DNA of 64,000 bases from Sphingobacterium sp. UBA7855 (GCA_002500745.1 DLST01000016.1:206640-270639); one strand, 5' to 3'. Numbered from the stretch's first letter, positions 16,746-26,254 are shown. Notes: generated from the sequence alone by a model not told the origin. Made by a program: numbers and translations.

Positions 16746-17166
16746 TGAAGCAAAAATAGAGAAAATATGTAATTTTTTTTTGTAAAATTTTGGATAAATG
16801 TTATAACTTGTAGAAACAAATGAAAAACCAAAAATTACCAGAGTTATGTATGTATTATTTATCAATTCGGTCGGCTCATACTTATTAGCTATCTTTTTGA
16901 TTGTTGGGGCAGTACTCTTATACAAGGGATTCTACCATCTCGCTCGTCGTATACAGGAATAAATGATTGGATCTTCTTTTCGTGTAGTTTTATGACTTGA
17001 ATGTGCTTTAGCTCTGCTGAAGGTAGCCGTATTCTTGTATGTTGTATTCGAGATCAATCGTTCTGTAAAGCTGTTTAGTAAGGTCCTTGGAATATATTGT
17101 GGGTGTCAGCAGCAAAGTCAAGTAAACGTGGGCTATCCAGTCATTTTGAACAGCCCTTCTCTTTAT
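16746..17166. other. Intergenic region with one possible microORF
   Basis: The 421-base gap between the HYC_CC_PP gene and the phospholipase gene (both minus) has no long frame. Apart from the 38-codon plus-strand frame listed separately, I see only a 5-bp GGGCT/AGCCC inverted repeat near 17130-17157, too weak to call a terminator. Confidence 0.5.
16846..16962 (+). CDS. Possible small membrane peptide (38 residues)
   Basis: An ATG-started frame encodes MYVLFINSVGSYLLAIFLIV followed by a hydrophobic stretch to about residue 25 and a basic C-terminus (FYHLARRIQE), the shape of a single-span membrane peptide. No clear ribosome site or promoter is seen, and Bacteroidota often lack Shine-Dalgarno sequences. 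It could also be chance. Unrecognised. Confidence 0.25.
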   Translation: MYVLFINSVGSYLLAIFLIVGAVLLYKGFYHLARRIQE

Positions 17167-19632
17167 TTATCGATCGAATAAGGGATCGCTTTTGCCTGCA
17201 TTTCCAATCTCGACACGACCGGCATAGTGTTCCACAAAGTTTGGAAAGCCGGCGCAAGTGAGTTGGAAGTCATACCAAAAGTGTTGATTAGCCAAATCAA
17301 AATGTATGATGATAGTTTGTCCAGCTTTAAGTTCCACGTTCTTTTTTTTCTGACCATAGCTGACATCTTCGAATATAAGTTGCTGAGCTGTTTTTCCATG
17401 ATTTGTACAGGAGAAAGATAAACGGCCACTAAATGCTGATTCGTTTTTACACTTTTCATACGAGCATCGTATCACCACATGTGGATTATTCACATCGCCT
17501 TTAAATTCGCGATAGAATCCATTTGGACCGTAAATTTCGAAATGATATATTTCTTTTTCGAAGTCATTAAGTGACCAAAGGTCCGTTATACTGTCTCCTG
17601 GAGAAATAGCATAATTTCTTGAGGTTCCAACTTCTCCTTTGTAGCTAGCAGCATGGTAGACTGTAAAAGGTGAGCCCGCGGAATGCTCGCCAAAGATTTT
17701 ATTTGAAGCCTCAAACGTGACCAAGTAATTCCCTTCGGGTTGGTATTCGCCATGCACATAAAGTTCATAAGGAAGGATACACGAATCTCGGAGTCCTTTT
17801 TCTTGTTTCGGGAAATAGGGCGAACTGCCGGGGTCTTCCTCTATATGTTTGATCTCCATTGCGCTGAGCGCTTTGAAGCCCATGGGAAGGCCTTTGAACT
17901 TGGCTTGGTGAATCTCTTGGATAAAAGGTTCCCGTTCTAGCACAATCGGTTTGTTAATGGTTTCGCCATGGTAAGGCCTAAATGCCGAAGTTAAATCTCC
18001 ACATACGGTACGCCGCCAACTGCTGATGTTAGTTTCTTTTATATTTTTATTGATTTTGTGGTTAATAAACTTCTCGAGGAATTGTAAACTGGAGGTATGG
18101 TCAAACACTTGCGAATTAACCCAGCCGCCTCTGGTCCATGGAGAAGCTATGATCATCGGTACCCGATAGCCAAGACCGATATTGCTTGCTCTGCCGCTTT
18201 CAGGATAATATTGCTCATCGCGGCGTACAAATTCCAACGCAGGGTTTATTCCCTCGGATACTTTTCCGCTTTCTGCATCATCAGGATTTGGTGCGGTAAA
18301 GGGTGCAAAGTGGTCAAAATACCCGTCATTCTCATCATACGTAAGTATAAAAATAGTTTTTTTCCAAACTTCAGGATTTTGGGTAAGAATGTCCATAATT
18401 TCGCTGACATACCATGCGCCAAACCAAGGAGAATCAGGATGGTCAGAAAAAAGCTGCGGTGGAGCTAGCCATGATACGGTTGGAAGTTTACCTTCCTCGA
18501 CATCTTTTCGGAATTGATACAGAACATCCCCTTTAGGGATCTGTAACTCGCGCTGTTGCTCCCCATCTTGATAATGCATTGTTTCCAATTCCATATACTC
18601 AGGTTGTGCGCTGTTATTAACAAAGGCACGGCGATGAATATCTTTTGTCCGTTCATCGAGCTTTTCAAAGTTTTTGGCGGTATATAACTGTAGTTCCTCT
18701 AGCGTATGTTTGAGATTTTTCTTTAAATTTTCAAGTGCTTCGGCAGCTGTTGTTTCACTGATTTTGCGTTCGAGATCTTCTTTTTTTAATATCAGGAGCT
18801 GACGATAGCGCGGATGATATTTGACCTGATATTGTGGAAAGTACTCCATTGGGTTGCAGCCAAAATTGGCTAGCCAGCTGTTTGCCTCACCACTATATCC
18901 GGCACTGCTCGAAGAAATTTCATTTTGATAGATCTTCCAGTCTACACCTAATTCCGAAAGGCGTTCGGGAAAGGTTGTCCATGTTGCCTTGCCACTAAAC
19001 TCGGAGTCACCGTTCCAAACCAAGGCTTTTCCCGTCAGATTTTCCCGGATATTAGCAGTCCAGAAGTAAAGTCTATTGGGATTAGTACCGGTGATACTTG
19101 AACAAAAGTGCTGATCGCAAATGGTGAAAGAGTCTGCGAGTGAATAGTAAAAAGGAATATCTCCACGGGTATAATGTCCCATAGTCAAAGGCAGATTGGC
19201 AAACTCTTTAAATCCGGAATGTTTGACATCCAGCCATCTGTTCATTTTACCATTATTCCTTGCGTCGGTTTGGTCGGTCCAATTGTGTGGCAGGCAACCC
19301 ATCCAGGTAACTTTTGAATCTTTGATATCCAACCGAAAGGGAGCAAATGTTTCTCCGGATTTTTGCGTCTGAAACCAGACTTTATTCCGATTGGGTTGCC
19401 GGATAGCTCGAGGATCATTAAAACCTCTTACACCACGCAGTGTCCCAAAGGCATGATCAAAAGAACGGTTTTCCTGCATTAATAAAACTACGTGCTCGGC
19501 ATCGTAAAATGTACTGCCCAAGGCTGGATTTATGGCCATCGCCTTCGCAATAGCGGATGGAATAACATGGGAGAGAGAGGCCCCTCCAGCAAGCATAGCT
19601 GCTTTCTTTAAAAAATCTCGTCGAGTATCCAT
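17167..19632 (-). CDS. Phosphocholine-specific phospholipase C, Tat-exported
   Basis: An 821-residue enzyme of the acid-phosphatase-like PLC family that cleaves phosphatidylcholine or sphingomyelin to phosphocholine. A twin-arginine signal (TRRDFLKKAAMLAGG, residues 3-17) precedes the catalytic domain with LMQENRSFDHAFGTLRGVRG (about 51-70), WLAPPQLFSDHPDSPWFG and LTYDENDGYFDH metal-site segments. Two C-terminal beta-sandwich repeats of the DUF756 type (from about residue 620) complete the architecture. The gene stands alone; its expression signals are not evident. Phospholipids outside the cell are the likely substrate, for phosphate or choline scavenging or host membrane attack; context does not decide. 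Confidence 0.9.
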   Translation of the reverse strand: MDTRRDFLKKAAMLAGGASLSHVIPSAIAKAMAINPALGSTFYDAEHVVLLMQENRSFDHAFGTLRGVRGFNDPRAIRQPNRNKVWFQTQKSGETFAPFRLDIKDSKVTWMGCLPHNWTDQTDARNNGKMNRWLDVKHSGFKEFANLPLTMGHYTRGDIPFYYSLADSFTICDQHFCSSITGTNPNRLYFWTANIRENLTGKALVWNGDSEFSGKATWTTFPERLSELGVDWKIYQNEISSSSAGYSGEANSWLANFGCNPMEYFPQYQVKYHPRYRQLLILKKEDLERKISETTAAEALENLKKNLKHTLEELQLYTAKNFEKLDERTKDIHRRAFVNNSAQPEYMELETMHYQDGEQQRELQIPKGDVLYQFRKDVEEGKLPTVSWLAPPQLFSDHPDSPWFGAWYVSEIMDILTQNPEVWKKTIFILTYDENDGYFDHFAPFTAPNPDDAESGKVSEGINPALEFVRRDEQYYPESGRASNIGLGYRVPMIIASPWTRGGWVNSQVFDHTSSLQFLEKFINHKINKNIKETNISSWRRTVCGDLTSAFRPYHGETINKPIVLEREPFIQEIHQAKFKGLPMGFKALSAMEIKHIEEDPGSSPYFPKQEKGLRDSCILPYELYVHGEYQPEGNYLVTFEASNKIFGEHSAGSPFTVYHAASYKGEVGTSRNYAISPGDSITDLWSLNDFEKEIYHFEIYGPNGFYREFKGDVNNPHVVIRCSYEKCKNESAFSGRLSFSCTNHGKTAQQLIFEDVSYGQKKKNVELKAGQTIIIHFDLANQHFWYDFQLTCAGFPNFVEHYAGRVEIGNAGKSDPLFDR

Positions 19633-19731
19633 AGTTATCAGTATTGATTGACTGGCTGTTTATTCCTTGATGCATCAAGGCAGCAAAGTTTTTCGCTTTG
19701 AAAAAAATATATTTTCAAAAACTGTCCTAAA

Positions 19732-19778
19732 AATAAGCGTTCGATCCAAGAAAAAAGACTTTAGATCGAACGCTTATT
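19732..19778 (-). terminator. Terminator after trpA
   Basis: A perfect 15-bp inverted repeat (AATAAGCGTTCGATC / GATCGAACGCTTATT) with a 17-base loop lies 36 bases past the trpA stop codon on the minus strand and is followed by a short T run. It is also between convergent-free neighbours, so it most likely ends the trp transcript. Confidence 0.7.
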
Positions 19779-19814
19779 AAAAAAATAACATTTTGCTAAT
19801 TCTTAGCTTGTGGA

Positions 19815-20576
19815 TTAAGCTTTGATGGACGAGATAAATGCGGGGATTTGGTTGATATAATCCTGATCTTTTAAGCGTTTAACAAATGCAGTACCTATGA
19901 TAGCTCCTGCAGTATCTCTAGTTGCCTTTTGAAAAGTTGTTTTATCAGAAATACCGAAGCCGACGATCAATGGGTTTTTTAAATGAAGGTCATATACCCG
20001 CTTGAAATAAGCTGCTGTATTGTCTCCGACATCGAGTGTTTTACCGGTTGTGGCATTTGAAGAAAGCAAATAGATAAAGCTCTTTGAAAGGCTGTCTATT
20101 TTTCTGATTCGTTCCGTCGATGTCTGTGGTGTTACAATAAATACATTGGCAACTCCATTTTTCTCGAATGTTTCTTTATAAAAGTCTTCATATTCATCCA
20201 TGGGTAGATCCGGTATAATCACTCCGGTTACACCTACATTTTTACATGCTTCACAAAACTTTTCGACACCGAATTGTAATACAGGATTAAAATATCCCAT
20301 GAGAAATACAGGGATGCTGATATGTTCACGTAGGTCATTCAATTGGTCGAACAACTTTTCTAGCGTCATACCATTTGCCAAAGCAATTTCTGAACTGTGC
20401 TGAATGACAGGTCCGTCCGCAACCGGATCGGAATAGGGAAAACCAATTTCCAGAAAGTCCGCTCCGGCCTCTTCCAATTTCTTGGCAATACTTATTGTAC
20501 TGTCCAATGTTGGATACCCAGCTGTAAAATATATCGATAAAAGGGGTTTACCTTCTTTTTTTTCAATTGTATTCAT
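19815..20576 (-). CDS. trpA: Tryptophan synthase alpha subunit
   Basis: A 253-residue TIM barrel that cleaves indole-3-glycerol phosphate to indole, which is channelled to TrpB. The catalytic Glu and Asp are visible as E43 in FLEIGFPYSDP and D54 in PVADGP, with the phosphate-binding VGFGIS and GAIIGTAFV segments late in the barrel. It is the last gene of trpDFBA, three bases after trpB, and is followed by a terminator. Length and motifs are normal for the family. Confidence 0.97.
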   Translation of the reverse strand: MNTIEKKEGKPLLSIYFTAGYPTLDSTISIAKKLEEAGADFLEIGFPYSDPVADGPVIQHSSEIALANGMTLEKLFDQLNDLREHISIPVFLMGYFNPVLQFGVEKFCEACKNVGVTGVIIPDLPMDEYEDFYKETFEKNGVANVFIVTPQTSTERIRKIDSLSKSFIYLLSSNATTGKTLDVGDNTAAYFKRVYDLHLKNPLIVGFGISDKTTFQKATRDTAGAIIGTAFVKRLKDQDYINQIPAFISSIKA

Positions 20577-20579
20577 GAC

Positions 20580-21764
20580 TTAAAAATCAAAGTATTTCAT
20601 ATAATTATCCAGATCCTTATCGCCGCGGCCAGAAAGACAGATAACGACGGTCTCATCACCTTTAAAAGGAATTTTCTCTAAATAAGCGAGCGCGTGTGCA
20701 CTTTCAATAGCCGGTATGATACCTTCTAATCGTGTAAGTTCAAGACCAGCACGCATGGCTTCGTCATCAGTCACACTGACGTAGCTACCTCTACCGGATT
20801 TGAATAACCAGGCGTGCTGCGGGCCGATTCCGGGATAGTCGAGTCCAGCGGATATGGAATACGGCTCAATGACCTGGCCATCTGCTGTCTGCATGAGGAG
20901 GGAGCGACTTCCATGCAAGACTCCTTCTTTTCCTAAAGCTGTTGTAGCTGCGGATTCGCCTGAATCAACACCGTGACCCGCGGCCTCTACGGCATACAAT
21001 TGAACCGATTCTTCATCTAAGTAATGATAGAACATGCCTGCCGCATTGGACCCTCCTCCAACACAAGCCAATACGATATCTGGATTTTCTCTTCCTGTTT
21101 TTGTCAAGAGCTGTTTTTTCGTTTCTTTAGAAATAATAGACTGAAAGCGAGCAACCATATCGGGATAAGGGTGTGGTCCCACAACCGACCCAATGATATA
21201 ATGGGTGTCGACAGGGTTGTTGATCCAATCTCGCAAAGCTTCATTGGTAGCATCCTTTAGCGTTTTGGAGCCCGATGTCGCAGGAATAACTTCGGCACCC
21301 ATCATTTTCATGCGTGCTACATTTGGAGCTTGACGTTGAATATCAACTTCTCCCATGTACACTGCACATTGTATCCCTTTCAGTGCACAAACGGTAGCTG
21401 TGGCAACGCCATGCTGTCCTGCGCCTGTCTCCGCGATGATGCGCTTTTTACCCAGGCGTTCCGCTAATAGAATTTGGCCAATGGTATTGTTGATTTTATG
21501 CGCTCCGGTATGGTTCAGATCCTCCCGTTTTAAGTAAATCGTAGTTCCATATTTTTCGGATAGACGCTTGGCATGATATAATGGAGAAGGACGTCCGACA
21601 TAATCGCTTAGCAGTTGGTTAAATTCCTCCTGAAAGCTCTCTTCTTCGATAATTTTGAGATATTCTTCACGTAGCTCTTTCACATTTGGATAGAGCATCT
21701 CAGGGATATAAGCTCCTCCAAAGGGACCATAATATCCTTTTTCATTGACTTGATATATACTCAT
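20580..21764 (-). CDS. trpB: Tryptophan synthase beta subunit
   Basis: A 394-residue PLP enzyme that joins indole and serine to make tryptophan. The PLP lysine is K90 in [13 protein letters not shown]; the glycine-rich [12 protein letters not shown] phosphate loop and the substrate motif [10 protein letters not shown] are present. The N-terminus ([11 protein letters not shown]) is that of the common TrpB1 type. Start codon and trpF stop overlap by four bases, so expression is coupled to trpF. Confidence 0.97.
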   Translation of the reverse strand: MSIYQVNEKGYYGPFGGAYIPEMLYPNVKELREEYLKIIEEESFQEEFNQLLSDYVGRPSPLYHAKRLSEKYGTTIYLKREDLNHTGAHKINNTIGQILLAERLGKKRIIAETGAGQHGVATATVCALKGIQCAVYMGEVDIQRQAPNVARMKMMGAEVIPATSGSKTLKDATNEALRDWINNPVDTHYIIGSVVGPHPYPDMVARFQSIISKETKKQLLTKTGRENPDIVLACVGGGSNAAGMFYHYLDEESVQLYAVEAAGHGVDSGESAATTALGKEGVLHGSRSLLMQTADGQVIEPYSISAGLDYPGIGPQHAWLFKSGRGSYVSVTDDEAMRAGLELTRLEGIIPAIESAHALAYLEKIPFKGDETVVICLSGRGDKDLDNYMKYFDF

Positions 21765-22387
21765 TTTTTTATAGTATTTATACTTTGGCTTAATAGCTCA
21801 ATATCTTTTAAGCCGGGTTCTACTTCAAATTTTGAATTTAAGTCCAAGGCATATAGCCGTGGATCATTTCTTTCTAGCGCTGTTTTGATATTTTCGGGAT
21901 CCAAACCACCGCTGAGAAAATAGGGGGTAGTCAGTTTGTATTGATCCAGGAGGGACCAGTCAAATTGTAATCCTGTACCACCGTAAGAACTGCTTTTCGT
22001 ATCAAATAAAAAGTAATCTACAGTATTAGCGTAAGAATCTAAAGCTATCCAATCAAAATCTTGATCAACTCCGAAAGCTTTGATGATCGTAGCTTTTGAT
22101 TTTTCTTTTAATTCGCGGCAGAATTGTACAGATTCGTCTCCATGTAGCTGAATTGCATTTAATTTAAATTCAGTTTTTTTAATAAGAATTTCTGAGAGAC
22201 TTGCATTGACGAAAACTCCAACCTTGTTTAGGTTCTCAAGCTCTTTTATATATATGGAAGAGTTTTCGCCAACATAACGTTTGGATTGATCATAAAATAT
22301 GAATCCCATATAGTCCACTTCCAGAGAAGCTACAGCCGCTATATTATTGTGATATTTCATGCCACAAACTTTTACTTTGACCGCCAT
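21761..22387 (-). CDS. trpF: Phosphoribosylanthranilate isomerase
   Basis: A 208-residue TIM-barrel isomerase that converts phosphoribosylanthranilate to the carboxyphenylamino-deoxyribulose phosphate. The N-terminal KVCGMKYH motif holds the catalytic Cys (C8), and [10 protein letters not shown] plus the [13 protein letters not shown] segments carry the catalytic Asp and phosphate site. It lies one base after trpD and overlaps trpB by four bases. The next pathway enzyme, TrpC, is not in this operon. Confidence 0.95.
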   Translation of the reverse strand: MAVKVKVCGMKYHNNIAAVASLEVDYMGFIFYDQSKRYVGENSSIYIKELENLNKVGVFVNASLSEILIKKTEFKLNAIQLHGDESVQFCRELKEKSKATIIKAFGVDQDFDWIALDSYANTVDYFLFDTKSSSYGGTGLQFDWSLLDQYKLTTPYFLSGGLDPENIKTALERNDPRLYALDLNSKFEVEPGLKDIELLSQSINTIKK

Positions 22388-22388
22388 T

Positions 22389-23378
22389 TTATTTTTTGAT
22401 TAGTTTTTGGAAACTGCGCAAAGCTTTCCCTCCCATCAATGAGCTTTCGGCTTCATAAAAACAGTCGCCAAAAGATTTTTCGGGGTTAAAGGTCTTAATC
22501 GCAAATGCGGCGTTGGTCAAAACAACATTGTTCTGCACATCTGTACCCTGATTGTTCAATATAGATAAAAATGTTTGGGCGGCATCTGCTATCGTTTCAC
22601 CACCCGTCAATTCCTGTGCTGAGACTGGGGTAAAACCAAGCTCTTCCATGCTATAGTAATTCTCTCCTTGGTTGTTGATTACCTTAAAATCACCGGTCAT
22701 GGATATCTCGTCATAACCGTCCAATGCATGGATAATGGAATATTGTTTGTTGGTATTTTGGTATAGGTAACCATACAGTCTTGCTAATTCTAAACTAAAG
22801 ACACCAACGGACTGAAATCTAGGATTGGAAGGATTTGTCAATGGTCCCAGCATGTTAAAGAAAGTCTTAATACCCAATGCACGACGTATCGGGGCAACTG
22901 TTTTCATAGCAGGGTGAAACAATGGCGCATGTAGGAAACAGATATTGGCTTCATCAAGCTGGCGTTGAAGTTCAGACTTATCGTTGCTGAATTGGTAGCC
23001 TAGATATTCCATGACATTGGATGAACCACAGCTCGAAGATACCCCGATATTACCGTGTTTTGCGACATGGTAACCAGCTCCTGCTGTGATAAAAGATGCT
23101 ATTGTTGAGATATTGAAGGTGTTTTTACCATCACCACCTGTACCACAAAGGTCAATTAAATCATAACCGTTAAAATCCAGCTTGAGGCATAAATCATACA
23201 TCGCATCTCTAAACCCGCCAAGCTCTTCAACGCGAATACTGCGCATACCATAAGCAGTCATAAATGCCGCAATTTGATGACTGTCGTATTTGCCCATGGC
23301 AATGTTGGTTAGAATCTCGTAGGCTTCTTGCCTAGAAAATGTTTTGTATTCAAATAAATGCGCTAAAATTTCTTTCAT
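22389..23378 (-). CDS. trpD: Anthranilate phosphoribosyltransferase
   Basis: A 329-residue enzyme that transfers phosphoribosyl from PRPP to anthranilate. The PRPP-binding motif DLCGTGGDGKNTFNIST, the HGNIGVSSSCGSS segment and the LGPLTNPSNP motif are all present. It is the first structural gene of the operon; it lies 13 bases after the leader terminator's T run and is therefore under attenuator control. In many relatives trpE and trpG precede trpD; here they do not, and there is no room for them before the next gene. Confidence 0.96.
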   Translation of the reverse strand: MKEILAHLFEYKTFSRQEAYEILTNIAMGKYDSHQIAAFMTAYGMRSIRVEELGGFRDAMYDLCLKLDFNGYDLIDLCGTGGDGKNTFNISTIASFITAGAGYHVAKHGNIGVSSSCGSSNVMEYLGYQFSNDKSELQRQLDEANICFLHAPLFHPAMKTVAPIRRALGIKTFFNMLGPLTNPSNPRFQSVGVFSLELARLYGYLYQNTNKQYSIIHALDGYDEISMTGDFKVINNQGENYYSMEELGFTPVSAQELTGGETIADAAQTFLSILNNQGTDVQNNVVLTNAAFAIKTFNPEKSFGDCFYEAESSLMGGKALRSFQKLIKK

Positions 23379-23390
23379 GGTAATTTAAAT

Positions 23391-23420
23391 AAAAAAAGGC
23401 TTACCTTATTTAGGCAAGCC
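23391..23420 (-). promoter_or_regulatory. trp attenuator terminator hairpin
   Basis: On the minus strand GGCTTGCC pairs with GGTAAGCC (one G-U pair) around a 7-base loop, followed by seven T's and AAT. It lies between the leader peptide stop (23473) and trpD (23378). The TTGCC of its 5' arm can instead pair with GGCAA just after the leader peptide, giving the competing antiterminator expected of a translation-coupled attenuator. Confidence 0.8.
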
Positions 23421-23472
23421 CATCATATCTTGATGTATTAATCAAATAATGCAATAGGAGTTTGCCACAACG

Positions 23473-23520
23473 TTATTCGTTGTGCCACCACCAAGCTTTA
23501 TTTGATACAGTTATTTTCAT
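23473..23520 (-). CDS. trpL: trp leader peptide (15 residues, three tandem Trp codons)
   Basis: The frame encodes MKITVSNKAWWWHNE and a TAA stop, with three consecutive TGG codons at positions 10-12. A stalled ribosome at these codons when charged tRNA-Trp is scarce would free the downstream antiterminator; fast translation would let the 7-bp CACAACG / CGTTGTG hairpin overlapping the end of the peptide form, and then the terminator. This is the classic enteric logic, here in a Bacteroidota setting. The peptide is not expected to act after synthesis. Confidence 0.85.
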   Translation of the reverse strand: MKITVSNKAWWWHNE

Positions 23521-23537
23521 TGTTATTTTTATTAATA

Positions 23538-23569
23538 CAAATATGGTTGATAGAATTATAAAATGCAAG
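23538..23569 (-). promoter_or_regulatory. Putative trp operon promoter
   Basis: On the minus strand CTTG (23569-23566) is followed after 20 bases by CATATTTG (23545-23538), one mismatch from TAnnTTTG. The predicted transcript would start near 23531, about 11 bases before the leader peptide ATG. Confidence 0.4.
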
Positions 23570-23729
23570 TGTTTTTATTGAAAAATTTTTAAGAAAGCAT
23601 CATTAGCTTAATATTGCTCACAAATACACTGTAATGTATAGTTTAGTAAGAGCGTGTTAACATTGCCCTGACGGCGAAATTTGAGCGAAGGACACATAGA
23701 CTTCTCGTAAAATAGGCGCACAACGAAAA

Positions 23730-24197
23730 TTAATAAAAAACAAAATGAGCTTTGTTATTGCCTTTGGAGACTAATGTGAGCGATGCAATCTTTTTATCAC
23801 GAATGACTACAGCAAATACAAAACGTTTGAGATATTTGACAAAGTAAACTTGCTGCGGATCAATACCTTCGAGATCTATGTCGCTTGTTTCTTTCCTTCC
23901 CGCTTGATCAAAGCTCAGATATTCCAATTTATTAATATCCTTACTTTGTATATTTATCCTGACTTCATCAATACTCGCCAATAAGTACTCCTGCATATCG
24001 TTCTCTTGTTTTTCTGATGTTATTAGGTCTTGACTTAAAATAACATCGGTAGCTAGAGTAGGATCATGTAATCGATGGACAAACCTTTTTAAAACAACAA
24101 TATTTTCATTGCCAATTTGTTGTTCTTGTGCAAATGAGCTTTGGATAACTATACAGCTTATAAACAAAAACAATAATAGTTTTAATTTAATCTTCAT
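23730..24197 (-). CDS. Exported hypothetical protein
   Basis: I do not recognise this 155-residue protein. It has a clear Sec signal peptide (basic KIKLK, hydrophobic LLFLFISCIVIQ, cut after SSFAQ near residue 23). The mature part is mixed alpha/beta with alternating charged and hydrophobic residues toward the C-terminus (VYFVKYLKRFVFAVVIRD), perhaps a small periplasmic or lipocalin-like fold. No catalytic pattern is evident. It is monocistronic upstream of the trp operon, with the terminator of the DUF2795 gene behind it. Confidence 0.75.
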   Translation of the reverse strand: MKIKLKLLLFLFISCIVIQSSFAQEQQIGNENIVVLKRFVHRLHDPTLATDVILSQDLITSEKQENDMQEYLLASIDEVRINIQSKDINKLEYLSFDQAGRKETSDIDLEGIDPQQVYFVKYLKRFVFAVVIRDKKIASLTLVSKGNNKAHFVFY

Positions 24198-24308
24198 ACC
24201 TATGAGACTTGTCTTTATTAAAATGGATTAAACTATAAAATAAAAACCTTTTGAAACAGCATACAAGCTACACTGTATCGTCTACCAACGGCAAGAGCAG
24301 CCCTAAAT

Positions 24309-24339
24309 AAAAAACGCCTTTATTTTAAAGGCGTTTTTT
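24309..24339 (-). terminator. Terminator after the DUF2795 gene
   Basis: CGCCTTTA / TAAAGGCG stem with a three-base loop, extended by a flanking A run and T run, begins six bases after the stop codon of the minus-strand DUF2795 gene. Confidence 0.85.
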
Positions 24340-24344
24340 ATTTT

Positions 24345-24566
24345 TTAGTATTCATCTTCATTGAAGAAGAAATCGTCTTTTGTTGGATAGTCGGGCCAAA
24401 TTTCTTCGATATTTTCATATGGCTCGCCATCATCCTCAAGAGATTGTAAGTTTTCAATTACCTCAACAGGTGCACCTGAACGAATAGCGTAATCGATTAA
24501 TTCATCTTTTGTTGCTGGCCATGGTGCATCTTCTAGATGCGAAGCTAATTCTAATGTCCAATACAT
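24345..24566 (-). CDS. DUF2795 family small acidic protein
   Basis: A 73-residue acidic protein. MYWTLELASHLEDAPWPATKDELIDYAIRSGAP matches the DUF2795 domain, a short helical unit common in Bacteroidota and actinobacteria, where it is of unknown function. A very acidic tail (IWPDYPTKDDFFFNEDEY) completes it. It has its own terminator and sits 122 bases downstream of the ABC ATPase gene. Confidence 0.85.
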   Translation of the reverse strand: MYWTLELASHLEDAPWPATKDELIDYAIRSGAPVEVIENLQSLEDDGEPYENIEEIWPDYPTKDDFFFNEDEY

Positions 24567-24688
24567 ATAAAAACAATTTAAGTTCTCTATTTTCGCAAAA
24601 CTATGATTTAATTTAACTTAAGCAAGTAAATTGCGTGTTATTTTTTTTTGTTTGGTGTAAGTTGTTGATTCATAGCTTTATAATATTT

Positions 24689-25447
24689 TTAAATATTCTC
24701 GAAATCACTTCCCTTTTCGTTTAACGCATTCAGTCTTGGTGACACGGATTTGATGTCGGGGTTTGGATAATCATTTTCGATCAAGCCATCCCGCATACGT
24801 ACAATACGATGTGCATGTAATGCGATATCTTCTTCGTGTGTGACTAGAATAATGGTATTACCTTTGGAGTGGATTTCTTCCAGTAGGCCCATGATCTCAA
24901 TGGACGTTTTGGTGTCAAGGTTTCCTGTTGGCTCATCGGCAAGTATAATGGAAGGATCGTTGATCAATGCTCTTGCAACAGCAACACGTTGTCGTTGTCC
25001 ACCCGAGAGTTCGTTAGGTCTATGATCCATACGGTGTCCTAAGCCAACACTTTCCAACGCTGCAGTGGCTTTTTCCTCACGTCTATTTTTATTATAGCCC
25101 GCGTAAATTAGGGGAAGCGCAACATTTTCAAGTGCTGTATTCTTTGGTAATAGGTTAAAAGTTTGAAAGACAAAACCAATTTCTTTGTTCCTTACTTCTG
25201 CAAGTTCATCGTCAGTCATGTCACTCACATTAATCCCATTGAGGATGTATTCTCCTCGGCTTGGTGTATCCAAGCAACCTAGAATGTTCATTAACGTGGA
25301 TTTTCCTGAGCCCGAGGGCCCCATTAAGGCGACAAATTCTCCTTTATGGATATTGAGCGTTACGGAGCTTAAGGCATGAATTGTTTCAGCGCCAATCTGG
25401 TATTCTCTGGCAATATCCTTGATTTCGATTAAGATCTTTCCTGACAT
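24689..25447 (-). CDS. ABC transporter ATP-binding protein, LolD/MacB type
   Basis: A 252-residue ATPase. Walker [12 protein letters not shown], the Q-loop [10 protein letters not shown], the signature [15 protein letters not shown] and Walker [13 protein letters not shown] are complete; the overall pattern is of the LolD/MacB/FtsE group that works with FtsX-like permeases in lipoprotein release or efflux. No permease is encoded next to it, so its partner must be elsewhere. Its start overlaps the end of the acyltransferase gene by 19 bases, so the two are co-expressed. Confidence 0.93.
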   Translation of the reverse strand: MSGKILIEIKDIAREYQIGAETIHALSSVTLNIHKGEFVALMGPSGSGKSTLMNILGCLDTPSRGEYILNGINVSDMTDDELAEVRNKEIGFVFQTFNLLPKNTALENVALPLIYAGYNKNRREEKATAALESVGLGHRMDHRPNELSGGQRQRVAVARALINDPSIILADEPTGNLDTKTSIEIMGLLEEIHSKGNTIILVTHEEDIALHAHRIVRMRDGLIENDYPNPDIKSVSPRLNALNEKGSDFENI

Positions 25448-26220
25448 ATTTTTTGGAGATTCTCTAGGTTATGAAAATACGATTTATTCTTCATAATCCA
25501 ATAGGAATGCATTTTCTCATAGACCACTTTCTCCAATTCTGCCGCATTATCATCGTTAAAATTTTTGGTCTCTATCGGATTGAACACTTTTATTTTAACA
25601 ATTCCTGGTCGAGATCCCCTTTTTGATCCATCATCGAAAAAGATATCCCAAGCATTCTCGATGATAATAGGTACCGTGGGAACGTTATTTTGAATTGCGA
25701 TACGAAAGGCTCCAGATTTAAATGCGTGAATCTGCGGGGGGAAACCATCATCGATTTTTCCTTCTGGAAAGATAACGACACTTCTGCCATTTCGGACGAT
25801 TTCATTGGCACGTTGGAAGGCTTTGAATGACGATACTTTACTTTTTCTAGTGACCGGGATATCTATTGTTTTGAAAAAAATACGTGTAACCGGATTTTTA
25901 AGCAATGACGCTTTTCCGATAAATGAAAAAGGGGCGGGGCACAAATAGGTGAGGGCCGTTATATCCAATACCGAAGTATGATTGGGACACAATACCATGG
26001 AACGGTTCCAATCTATTTTTGATTCATAGCTCACCTTAAAAAATACACCAGCTAGGGCCGAACCACCAACCGATACCCAACGCCGCATACGGGCGATCCG
26101 AGCATAGTTTTTTTCGGGACGTCGCGCTAAAAAATAGATATAAGGGAAAAACAGAAGAAAAACAAGTAGAACGCTGATAAAGTACCAATACCGATGGATT
26201 TTTTTGAACAATAGGATCAT
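25429..26220 (-). CDS. 1-acyl-sn-glycerol-3-phosphate acyltransferase-like (PlsC family)
   Basis: A 263-residue membrane acyltransferase. A hydrophobic N-terminal helix (about 10-32) precedes the catalytic motif NHTSVLD (HX4D) and the FPEGKID block that binds the phosphate head group, with [10 protein letters not shown] near the end of the domain. It would make phosphatidic acid from lysophosphatidic acid, or transfer acyl chains to another lipid. I choose the ATG at 26220 over an upstream TTG at 26229. It is co-transcribed with the ABC ATPase downstream. Confidence 0.87.
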   Translation of the reverse strand: MILLFKKIHRYWYFISVLLVFLLFFPYIYFLARRPEKNYARIARMRRWVSVGGSALAGVFFKVSYESKIDWNRSMVLCPNHTSVLDITALTYLCPAPFSFIGKASLLKNPVTRIFFKTIDIPVTRKSKVSSFKAFQRANEIVRNGRSVVIFPEGKIDDGFPPQIHAFKSGAFRIAIQNNVPTVPIIIENAWDIFFDDGSKRGSRPGIVKIKVFNPIETKNFNDDNAAELEKVVYEKMHSYWIMKNKSYFHNLENLQKICQERS

Positions 26221-26254
26221 ACAAGTCAACTAATTTTGACCTAAAGTAAAGAAA

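Larger units (their letters stand above)
23379..23729. other. trp leader region plus plain spacer
   Basis: The trpD-proximal part (to about 23570) is occupied by the attenuator, the leader peptide and the promoter described separately. From about 23575 to 23729 I see no frame, repeat or strong hairpin. Confidence 0.6.

Noticed and set aside
17130..17157. A weak inverted repeat downstream of phospholipase C
   Set aside because: Only five base pairs with a long loop and no T run; not a convincing terminator.
18097..18468. A 123-codon frame antisense to phospholipase C
   Set aside because: It is a shadow of conserved sense-strand motifs.
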